Positions 57,439 to 64,000 of a stretch of DNA of 64,000 nucleotides are shown piece after piece. The stretch is from UBA5796 sp040752455 (GTDB lineage Bacteria > Chloroflexota > Anaerolineae > Anaerolineales > Villigracilaceae): NCBI GenBank assembly GCA_049324115.1, contig JBMOMN010000049.1, forward strand, positions 124,001 to 188,000, read 5' to 3'. Under the pieces are notes generated by a model. It did not search any database. It was given only the letters and a program-made list of their open reading frames with translations, and was not told the DNA's origin. The position numbers were made by a program, and so were the translations under genes. How positions within the stretch are numbered: the stretch's first letter is position 1; each line of letters begins with the position of its first letter.

Positions 57439-59535
57439 GTGGATGTGCCAAGCCTGCCTGCCCTGCTCAAAAAATACGCAACCCCGCTGGTCTTTTTCGC
57501 CCTCTCCCTGGCCGCTTACGGAGTCTTCGCCTTCCAGCAAAACTTCCACTGGGACGACTGGGGCTTCGCCTGGCTGATCCGCACCCTGGGCCGCCCCGGC
57601 CTGTTCGACTACTTCGCCACCAACCGCCCCTTCCTGGCTTACGTCTACTCGCTCACCACGCCGGTGTTCGGCGTCACGCCCTGGGCCTGGCAATTGTTCG
57701 CCATCTTCTGGCAAACGCTGGCCGGGATCGCGTTATGGTGGGTCCTGCGCCGTCTCTGGCCGGGACACGATCGCCCCATTTTTTGGGTCGTGGCGCTGTT
57801 CCTCGTCTATCCCGGCTTCGACCAGCACAACATCGCCATCACCTACGGGCATTTCTTCATCGCCCTGACGGTTTTCTTCGTTTCGCTGGGACTGGCCTTC
57901 ACCTTCGCCGCCGCGCCTCGTCAAAAGTGGTGGGCCGGGGTCCTGTCCCTGCTGCTGACCGCCATGCACCTGTTCATGACCGAATATTTCTTTGGCCTCG
58001 AACTGCTCCGCCTCGTCTTCCTGTGGCTGTTCCTACGCCACGACCTCCCGGAGTGGAAATCCCGCCTGCGCCGCGCCGCCCTGATCTACCTGCCGTTCCT
58101 CGCCGTATTGGGCGGATACCTGTACTGGCGGGTGTTCGTCCTCGGCTTTTATCTCTACCAGCCGGAGCTGGTCAGCCCAGACACCTCCCTGCTGGACAAA
58201 CTCGCCGCCATCCCGGCCACCCTGTGGGAGCAGTTCACCGTCGCCGGGCCGGAGGCCTGGGCGCAGGTCTTCCGCCTGCCGGATTTCGCCGCCTACGGCC
58301 CGCGCCTGACACTGGTCTACTGGCTCCTGCTCCTGGCGGGCGGGTATGGGCTGTATGGGTTCGGAACCAGACTTCGGAAGTCTACTGAAGCGCGTCCGGG
58401 ATTTGAAGCCGCCCAAAAAGACTTCCGAAGTCTGGAATGGCTTATCCTTGGCCTGCTCGCCATGCTCGCGGCCGGAGCGCCCTTCATCATCACCGGCCTG
58501 CCGCTGCGCCTGGACTTCCCCAACAGCCGTTTCACCCTGCCGTTTGCCCTCGGCTCGGCGCTGGTCCTCGTCGCCCTCATCGAACTCCTGCCGCGCCGCC
58601 TCGACAAAAATCTCCTCGCTGCCGGGCTGACCCTCCTGGCGGTCGGGGCGCAGTTCGACAACGGCTTCCTCTACCGGGCCGACTCGAAACTGCAGGAAGC
58701 CTTCTTCTGGCAGATGACCTGGCGCATGCCCGGCCTCCAAAAAGACACCATCCTGCTCTCCAGCGACACGCCCTTCGGTTTCTCCAGCGACAGTTCGCTG
58801 ACCATGCCGCTCAACTGGACCTACTCGCCGGACAACTTCACCACCCAAATGGATTACGCCTACTTCTTCGTCTCCGTCCGTCTCGGCCACGAACTCGAAG
58901 CCATCGAACCCGGCCTGTCCATCCACCAGGATTATTTGGCCGCGACCTTCGACAGTTCCAGCAGCGCCATCGTCGCCGTGACCTACAATCCGCCCGGCTG
59001 TTTCCGCGCCCTGCATCCCGTTTACGACGCCGACCTGCCGCTGGCTCCATCTCAAGGGGCGGATGCGGAATCCATGACGGGATCCGGCCTGCCGGTCCTG
59101 CCCCGCACCGCCGCCCAGTCCCTGGCCCTGTCGAATCTCAATCGTATCCTCCCGGACCCTCCGGTGGTTTCCGTTCCCCCATCCATTCTCGGCCCCGAAC
59201 CGGCCCACCGCTGGTGCTACTACTTCGAGAAGGCCGACCTGGCCCGCCAGCAGGAGGATTGGGCCGGGGTGGCCGACATCGGCGACGAAGTGTTCGCCAT
59301 CCCGTTCTATCCCGACGACCCGTCCGAGTACCTGCCCTTCGTCGAGGCCTACGCCCGCACCGGACGCTGGCCCGAAGCGCGTGACCTGACCCGCAAGACC
59401 GCCGACCTGATGCCGATGCTGCGCCCGGCCTTGTGCGCCGTCTGGCAGCGGGTGGAGACACAGGCCCCCGGCGCGCTGGCTTCCGACCAGATCGAGAAGA
59501 TGAAGACGGAGTTGGGCTATTGCCCGTATCCGTAA
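57439..59535 (+). CDS. large polytopic membrane protein carrying an in-frame repeat insertion
   Basis: A 698-residue protein with about eleven hydrophobic segments up to residue 420 and a soluble C-terminal part of about 260 residues. The first loop has FHWDDWGFAWL, like the acidic loop of GT-C glycosyltransferases (GT39/GT83 type). The C-terminus has a helical TPR-like stretch (ADLARQQEDWAGVADIGDEV). Function not firmly known; a membrane glycosyltransferase is the best guess. Residues 310-332, between two membrane segments, are encoded by a 69-nt inverted repeat. GTG at 57439 is used; GTG at 57445 has better ribosome-site spacing. Confidence 0.7.
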   Translation: MDVPSLPALLKKYATPLVFFALSLAAYGVFAFQQNFHWDDWGFAWLIRTLGRPGLFDYFATNRPFLAYVYSLTTPVFGVTPWAWQLFAIFWQTLAGIALWWVLRRLWPGHDRPIFWVVALFLVYPGFDQHNIAITYGHFFIALTVFFVSLGLAFTFAAAPRQKWWAGVLSLLLTAMHLFMTEYFFGLELLRLVFLWLFLRHDLPEWKSRLRRAALIYLPFLAVLGGYLYWRVFVLGFYLYQPELVSPDTSLLDKLAAIPATLWEQFTVAGPEAWAQVFRLPDFAAYGPRLTLVYWLLLLAGGYGLYGFGTRLRKSTEARPGFEAAQKDFRSLEWLILGLLAMLAAGAPFIITGLPLRLDFPNSRFTLPFALGSALVLVALIELLPRRLDKNLLAAGLTLLAVGAQFDNGFLYRADSKLQEAFFWQMTWRMPGLQKDTILLSSDTPFGFSSDSSLTMPLNWTYSPDNFTTQMDYAYFFVSVRLGHELEAIEPGLSIHQDYLAATFDSSSSAIVAVTYNPPGCFRALHPVYDADLPLAPSQGADAESMTGSGLPVLPRTAAQSLALSNLNRILPDPPVVSVPPSILGPEPAHRWCYYFEKADLARQQEDWAGVADIGDEVFAIPFYPDDPSEYLPFVEAYARTGRWPEARDLTRKTADLMPMLRPALCAVWQRVETQAPGALASDQIEKMKTELGYCPYP
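58367..58435. repeat. GACTTCGGAAGTC-family inverted repeat inserted in frame in a gene, copy 4
   Basis: CCAGACTTCGGAAGTCT (58367-58383) and its exact reverse complement (58419-58435) span 69 nt, exactly 23 codons. The inserted residues run from Thr310 to Leu332 and are strongly charged (RLRKSTEARPGFEAAQKDFR). No stop is introduced. The family's other copies are all intergenic. Confidence 0.88.
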
Positions 59536-59546
59536 CCGTAACCCGC

Positions 59547-59637
59547 GAATGCGTCGCACCTGGCTAAATGGGGTTGACCCACGCTGCAAGAAACGCCGCT
59601 AAACGGGATCATCCACAAAATAAGGTGCGACGCATTC
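59547..59637. repeat. 91-nt inverted repeat, GAATGCGTCGCACCT arms
   Basis: GAATGCGTCGCACCT (59547-59561) and its exact reverse complement (59623-59637) flank 61 nt. It fills the gap before the histidine phosphatase gene. MITE-like by shape; no second copy was seen. Confidence 0.75.
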
Positions 59638-59647
59638 TCCAAAAACC

Positions 59648-60262
59648 ATGACCGAACCCACCTACACCATCACCTTCCTGCGCCACGGCGAATCCGTGGG
59701 CAACGCCGAGGGCCGCTACCAGGGCCAGACCGACTTCCCGCTGACCGATCTGGGCCGCCGGCAGGCGCGGGCGCTCGGCGACCGCTGGCTGTCCGAGGGA
59801 CGGGCGTTCGACAAAATCATCGCCAGCCCGCTCCCCCGCGCCCGCGAGACCGCCGAGATCATCGCCGCTGCCCTCGGCCTGGACGTGGAAACCGACCCGC
59901 TCTGGATGGAACGCGCCAACGGCCTGATGGCCGGGTTAAAGCACGAGGACATCCGGGCGCGTGACCTCGAAGCTCCCTTCCTGCACCCGTACCTGCGGGT
60001 CGGGCAGACCGGCGAATCGGAACTGGAACTCTACCTGCGGGCCGGGCGCGGCATCCAGGGCCTGCTCGACCGCCCGCCGGAGCGTTACCTGGTCGTCTCG
60101 CACGGCGCGCTCCTCAACAAAACCCTGATGGTCATCCTGGGCATCCCGGTCCAGGCCAACTTCCAGGGCGCCAGTTTCAGCTTCGGCAACACGGCTTTCG
60201 CCGATTTCACCTACACCCCCTCCGGGCACCGCTGGCGGCTGAAACGCTTCGAATCCCCGTAA
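59648..60262 (+). CDS. histidine phosphatase-family protein
   Basis: A 204-residue enzyme of the phosphoglycerate mutase/phosphatase superfamily. The catalytic motif is TFLRHGESVGNAEGRYQGQT, with a second catalytic site SPLPRARETAEIIA and VVSHGALLNKTLM later. The chain is shorter than true PGM and reads like a phosphatase (CobC/GpmB type). The substrate is unknown. No clear ribosome site precedes the ATG, which lies 10 nt past a 91-nt inverted repeat. Confidence 0.9.
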   Translation: MTEPTYTITFLRHGESVGNAEGRYQGQTDFPLTDLGRRQARALGDRWLSEGRAFDKIIASPLPRARETAEIIAAALGLDVETDPLWMERANGLMAGLKHEDIRARDLEAPFLHPYLRVGQTGESELELYLRAGRGIQGLLDRPPERYLVVSHGALLNKTLMVILGIPVQANFQGASFSFGNTAFADFTYTPSGHRWRLKRFESP

Positions 60263-60274
60263 ATATGAATGCGG

Positions 60275-60367
60275 GTAGGGGCAACCCACCCGGCCCAAAA
60301 ACCCGGATTTTTGGCAATAATTCTCGCCCTTTTAGCTTGATGGATGGCCCTGACGGGTCGCCCCTAC
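60275..60367. repeat. 93-nt inverted repeat, GTAGGGGCAACCC arms
   Basis: GTAGGGGCAACCC (60275-60287) pairs with GGGTCGCCCCTAC (60355-60367), 12 of 13 bases. It lies just after the histidine phosphatase gene. Confidence 0.7.
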
Positions 60368-60401
60368 TGCTACCGTAATTTTTTCAGGCTGAAAGTTGTA
60401 G

Positions 60402-60453
60402 GTCATGCTTGCAGCGTGACAACAATCCCGAGGTCAGGCTTCCAGCCTGACCT
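60402..60453. repeat. two adjacent palindromes, GTCATGCT/AGCGTGAC and AGGTCAGGCT/AGCCTGACCT
   Basis: An 8-bp stem at 60402-60420 and a perfect 10-bp stem with a 3-nt loop at 60431-60453. Related to 53551-53569 (GTAGGTCA-x-GCT modules). They lie 22 nt before the panE start and could act as terminator or attenuator. Confidence 0.75.
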
Positions 60454-60474
60454 ACCGAAACAGAGGATTTACTC

Positions 60475-61533
60475 GTGACATCTCCCCTTTCCATTCTCTC
60501 CTTCGGCGCAGGCGCCATCGGGACCTACATCGGCGGGTCGCTGGCGCTGGCCGGACACCGGGTCGTTTTCGTCGAGCGGCCCGACATCGCCGCGGACCTG
60601 CGCGGGCGCGGGCTGAAACTCAACCTGCGTATTGATCTGCGCCGGCGCGGCACGCCGAATTTCACCGTTGATGCGCCGGCGGTCGAGTTCGTGGGGACGC
60701 TCGAAGAGGCACTCGAACGGGGTCCCTTCAACGCAGCCCTGTTCGCCCTCAAAGCCTTCGACACCGCCGCCGCCCTGGAGCAGATGAAGCCTCACGCGGC
60801 CCAGCTCCCGCCGATGCTCTGTCTCTCGAACGGCGTGGACAACGAGCCGCTGATCGCCGAAGCCCTCGGCCCGGACAAGGTGATCTACGGCACGGTCACG
60901 TCGGCCATCGGGCGGCCGCGTCCCGGCGAGATCGTGCTGGAGAAGCTGCGCGGCCTGGGCGTGGCGGAGGGACATCCCCTCTCGAAGCGGCTGGCCGCGG
61001 CCCTGGACGAAGCTTATCTCAATGCCCGCCTGTATCCCCGCGCCGCCGACATGAAATGGTCCAAGATGCTGACCAACCTGCTCGCCAATCCCACCTCCGC
61101 CATCCTGGATATGACCGCGGCTGAGATCTTCGCCAACGAGGGCCTCTACAGGCTCGAAATCGCCATGCTGCGCGAGTGCCTGGCCGTGATGCGGGCGCAA
61201 GGCATCCGCGTGACGAACCTGCCGGGGACACCCGTCAAGGCGCTGGCTTTCGCGACGGGACTCCCGTTGTGGCTCTCGAAACCGCTGCTCAGCAAGGCCG
61301 CCGGGGCCGGACGCGGCGCGAAGATGCCCTCCTTCCACATTGACCTGCACTCGGGCCGCGGCCGGTCGGAGGTCGAGTTCCTGCACGGGGCGGTCGTCCG
61401 GGACGGGGAACGGCTGGGGATCCCCACCCCGGTCAACCGGGTCCTGACCGAGACGCTGCTGGCGCTGACCCGGGGCGAAATCCCGCTGGAGGCCTTTGCC
61501 GGTCAACCCGAAATGCTGCTGTCAAAGTTGTAA
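60475..61533 (+). CDS. panE: 2-dehydropantoate 2-reductase (PanE/ApbA family)
   Basis: A 352-residue NADPH-dependent ketopantoate reductase of pantothenate/CoA synthesis. The nucleotide-binding motif is LSFGAGAIGTYIGGSLALAG, followed by the second conserved region FNAALFALKAFDTAAAL, and the catalytic Lys region MKWSKMLTNLLANPTSAIL. The C-terminal domain ends with the SFHIDLHSGRGRSEVEFLHG signature. The start is GTG. It is longer than E. coli PanE (303 aa). Some ApbA-family members act on other substrates, so the name is by family. Confidence 0.88.
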   Translation: MTSPLSILSFGAGAIGTYIGGSLALAGHRVVFVERPDIAADLRGRGLKLNLRIDLRRRGTPNFTVDAPAVEFVGTLEEALERGPFNAALFALKAFDTAAALEQMKPHAAQLPPMLCLSNGVDNEPLIAEALGPDKVIYGTVTSAIGRPRPGEIVLEKLRGLGVAEGHPLSKRLAAALDEAYLNARLYPRAADMKWSKMLTNLLANPTSAILDMTAAEIFANEGLYRLEIAMLRECLAVMRAQGIRVTNLPGTPVKALAFATGLPLWLSKPLLSKAAGAGRGAKMPSFHIDLHSGRGRSEVEFLHGAVVRDGERLGIPTPVNRVLTETLLALTRGEIPLEAFAGQPEMLLSKL

Positions 61534-61606
61534 ATCGCAGGAAAACCCGTCATCCCTGCCGCGCCGTCAAACGGTGATAAAATTCCCTTCCCCACGGGAA
61601 GAGGCC

Positions 61607-63328
61607 ATGATGACTGATTTCGTCAGAGAAGTACCCCCCCGTCCAGACGTGGAAGCGCACCTTCCCGATGGACGCGTTCTATCCGGCCCACGCGGCACCT
61701 GCGTGGGTGATTTTTTCGCGCATATCACCGGCGAACTCCCCGCCCCGATGGTCGGGGCTATCGTCAACGGCGACCTGCGGGAACTGACCTACCCGATCAA
61801 GATGGACTCGAAGGTCAGGCCGGTGATCATGTCCGACCCGGACGGGGCGCGCATCTACCGCCGCTCGCTGACCTTCCTGCTGGAGATGGCCTTCGCCGAC
61901 CTGTTCCCCGAAGCCAAGCTGACCATTGACCACTCGGTCGCCTCGGGTGGGTATTTCTGCCAGTTGGCCGGACGCGCCCCCCTGTCCGACGAAGAACTGG
62001 GGCGGCTCCAGGCCCACATGCGGGAACTCGTCGAAGCGGATAAACCCTTCGAGCGGCTGGAGATCCCCCTGTCTGAAGCCATTGCCTATTTCGAACAGCA
62101 CGGCTACGACGACAAGGTCCACCTGCTCAACCACCGCCGCAAAGATTACCTGACCCTCTACCGCCTGGGCGGGCGCATGGATTACCACCACGGATACATG
62201 GTCCCGTCCACCGGCTACCTGCGCTACTTCGACCTGGCCCCGATCAACGGCGGGTTCACCCTGCGCTTCCCGCGCCGCCACATGGCGACCGATCTGCTGC
62301 CCCTGCCCGACTACCCCAAGCTGCTGAAAACTTTCCGCCAATATGGCGACTGGCTCTCGCGCCTGGGCATCGACAACGTGGGCGCACTCAACGACGCCAT
62401 CCAGGGCGGGCGCACGCACGAGGTGGTGCTGGTTTCGGAGGCCCTCCATGAGCAAAACGTGGCCCAGATCGCCGAACACATCGCCAACCACCGCAAGGAA
62501 CTGCGCCTGATCCTGGTTGCCGGGCCGTCGTCTTCGGGCAAGACCACCTTCTCGCGCCGCCTGACGGTCCAATTGCTGGCCCTGGGCATCTCGCCCTTCC
62601 CGCTCGAACTGGACAATTATTTCGTTGACCGCGAGCTGACCCCGCGTGACGAAAACGGCCAGTTCGACTACGAAGACCTGCACGCCCTCGATTTGGACCT
62701 GCTGGCCGAACACCTCCAACAACTGGTCGAAGGCCGGCTGGTCAAACTGCCAAAATACAATTTCAAGACCGGGATGAGCGAACCCGGCGACGAGATCCAG
62801 CTCCGCCCCGGGCAGTTGATCATCCTGGAGGGCATTCACGGACTCAACCCGGGCCTGATCCCCGCCAACCTGTCCCGCCAGGCCTTCCGCATCTACATCT
62901 CCGCCCTGACGCAGATCAACCTCGACCGCCACAACCGCGTCTCCACCACCGACACGCGCCTGGTGCGGCGCATCGTGCGGGACGCGCGCGAGCGCGGCTA
63001 CACCGCCCAGCAGACCATCTCACGCTGGGAGTCGGTGCGGCGCGGCGAGAAACGCCACATCTTCCCCTACCAGGAAAACGCCGACGTGATGTTCAACTCG
63101 GCCCTGGTCTACGAACTCTCGGCCATCAAGCCATTCGCCGAGCCGTTGCTGCGCCAGGTCCCCTACGGCACGCCGGAATACATCGAAGCCAAACGCCTGC
63201 TGGCTTTCCTGGAATGGTTCCTGCCCATCGAAAAGGACATCATCCCCGAAACCTCCATCGTGCGGGAATTCGTGGGCGGTTCGATCCTCAAGGATTTCAA
63301 ACTCTGGAAAGACAGGACCGCCCGGTGA
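61607..63328 (+). CDS. TGS/editing-like domain fused to uridine kinase-family nucleoside kinase
   Basis: A 573-residue protein. The N-terminus (about 10-75) is TGS-like (DGRVLSGPRGTCVGDFF) and the next part (about 75-210) resembles the editing domain of threonyl-tRNA synthetase (TIDHSVASGGYFCQLAG). The C-terminal half, from about residue 300, is a P-loop kinase of the uridine kinase/phosphoribulokinase type, with VAGPSSSGKTTFSRRL and LELDNYFVDRELTPRD. Proteins with this layout are annotated as uridine kinases or nucleoside kinases. The frame opens upstream at 61496, but the pair of ATGs at 61607/61610 follows GGGAAGAGG. Confidence 0.87.
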   Translation: MMTDFVREVPPRPDVEAHLPDGRVLSGPRGTCVGDFFAHITGELPAPMVGAIVNGDLRELTYPIKMDSKVRPVIMSDPDGARIYRRSLTFLLEMAFADLFPEAKLTIDHSVASGGYFCQLAGRAPLSDEELGRLQAHMRELVEADKPFERLEIPLSEAIAYFEQHGYDDKVHLLNHRRKDYLTLYRLGGRMDYHHGYMVPSTGYLRYFDLAPINGGFTLRFPRRHMATDLLPLPDYPKLLKTFRQYGDWLSRLGIDNVGALNDAIQGGRTHEVVLVSEALHEQNVAQIAEHIANHRKELRLILVAGPSSSGKTTFSRRLTVQLLALGISPFPLELDNYFVDRELTPRDENGQFDYEDLHALDLDLLAEHLQQLVEGRLVKLPKYNFKTGMSEPGDEIQLRPGQLIILEGIHGLNPGLIPANLSRQAFRIYISALTQINLDRHNRVSTTDTRLVRRIVRDARERGYTAQQTISRWESVRRGEKRHIFPYQENADVMFNSALVYELSAIKPFAEPLLRQVPYGTPEYIEAKRLLAFLEWFLPIEKDIIPETSIVREFVGGSILKDFKLWKDRTAR

Positions 63329-63392
63329 TGTGAGGCGGGTTGCCAACCCTCCAGCCTGCGATTTACCAAATCGCACTACACCGGTCCCACTT

Positions 63393-63956
63393 ATGAATCC
63401 CATCGAAGTCATCCTCATTGCCGTCTGCATGGCGATGGACGCGTTCGCGGTCTCGTTGGGCATCGGCACCACGGGGCGTTCGGTTGGGCCGCGCCCGACC
63501 TTCAGGCTGGCCTACCATTTTGGGCTGTTCCAGTTCATCATGCCGGTTATCGGCTGGATCGTCGGCGCGACCATCGAACCGTTCATCGCCGCCTTCGACC
63601 ACTGGATCGCCTTCGGGCTGCTGGTCCTGGTCGGGGCGCGCATGATCCGCTCGGGGCTGGACCCGGACGGGGAGCCGGGGCAGGCCGACCCGTCCCGCGG
63701 GTTTACGCTGATCCTGCTCTCGGTGGCGGTCAGCATCGACGCCCTGGCCGTCGGCCTCAGCCTGGGCCTGATCGGCGTCTTCGTCTGGTATCCAGCCATC
63801 GTCATCGGCGTCGTCACCGGGCTGCTCTCGCTGGCCGGGCTGCGCCTCGGCAACGGCTTTGGGGGAAAGTTCGGCAAACGCATGGAGTTGATCGGGGGGA
63901 TCGTCCTGCTGCTGATCGGCCTGCGGATCGTGGTGACACATATTTTCTCGTCGTAG
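63393..63956 (+). CDS. mntP: manganese efflux pump MntP-family protein
   Basis: A 187-residue membrane protein with six hydrophobic segments made of two inverted MntP/DUF204 halves. Each half has an acidic motif in a membrane segment: VCMAMDAFAVSLGIG and AVSIDALAVGLSLGL. The family exports Mn2+. The ATG at 63393 is chosen over the GTG at 63330 because it begins the first membrane segment. No riboswitch (yybP-type) is seen upstream in the 64-nt gap. The last 44 nt of the window hold nothing recognised. Confidence 0.92.
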   Translation: MNPIEVILIAVCMAMDAFAVSLGIGTTGRSVGPRPTFRLAYHFGLFQFIMPVIGWIVGATIEPFIAAFDHWIAFGLLVLVGARMIRSGLDPDGEPGQADPSRGFTLILLSVAVSIDALAVGLSLGLIGVFVWYPAIVIGVVTGLLSLAGLRLGNGFGGKFGKRMELIGGIVLLLIGLRIVVTHIFSS

Positions 63957-64000
63957 GCTGAATATACAAATAAGACAAACTACATCCAAAAATAGCGATG

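Overview
The window looks like a piece of a chromosome from an uncultured or little-studied member of the Chloroflexota, most likely class Anaerolineae. This is inference from three things: high G+C with tightly packed genes, a Tad pilus locus without an outer-membrane secretin (as expected in a single-membrane cell), and dense families of short palindromic repeats between genes. No rRNA, tRNA, CRISPR array, transposase or phage gene was seen, so it reads as core chromosome rather than an island.

Layout. 1-2.5 kb: end of an unidentified gene, a TlpA-type thioredoxin, a degenerate Lgt-like membrane protein, then folB and folE with overlapping stops. 2.5-10.3 kb (minus): Tad/Flp pilus locus (two near-identical flp pilin genes, cpaB, a receiver-fused cpaE, cpaF, tadB, tadC), followed by comF and hpf. 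10.5-12.3 kb (minus): a cytoplasmic DegS-like kinase and a NarL/DegU-like regulator, plausible controllers of the pilus genes. 12.4-18.6 kb (minus): two GT87-like membrane glycosyltransferases, a lipid kinase, an EamA transporter, two lipoproteins and an AlaX editing protein. 18.8-21.5 kb (plus): small membrane protein, DUF1992 protein, and RNase J behind an unusual leader. 21.6-27.2 kb (minus): a P/T-rich surface protein, Nudix, Pcm, MutY, an MBL hydrolase and a VapC/AbrB toxin-antitoxin pair. 27.7-39.5 kb (minus): a run of eleven closely packed genes (PNP, membrane protein, GNAT, 7TM-GAF regulator, S1 protein, FtsK, CDP-alcohol phosphatidyltransferase, Lgt, ABC ATPase, ABC permease fused to SpoIIM, MBL hydrolase). 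39.8-44.5 kb (plus): an HD-GYP/GAF sensor overlapping a GAF-GGDEF cyclase, a c-di-GMP pair. 44.5-48.8 kb (minus): threonine aldolase, RluD, LspA, Alr. 49.2-53.4 kb (minus): a secreted 1400-residue GH13 amylopullulanase-like enzyme. 53.6-64 kb (plus): glpK, glpD, a large membrane protein, a histidine phosphatase, PanE, a TGS-uridine-kinase-like protein and MntP.

The most unusual feature is the repeats. At least six families of short inverted repeats occur between genes. Two of them sit in frame inside otherwise intact genes: about 21-23 extra residues in glycerol kinase and 23 extra residues in a membrane protein at 57.4-59.5 kb. A third supplies the stop codon of glpD. A MITE-like element of about 150 bp occurs four times, once with a nested insertion of about 58 nt. 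Pairs of palindromes with matched changes in both arms suggest the hairpin itself is maintained. Other points of interest are the SpoIIM-ABC permease fusion, the RNase J leader (consensus promoter followed by two tandem intrinsic terminators) and the separate promoter/terminator units of the two flp genes.
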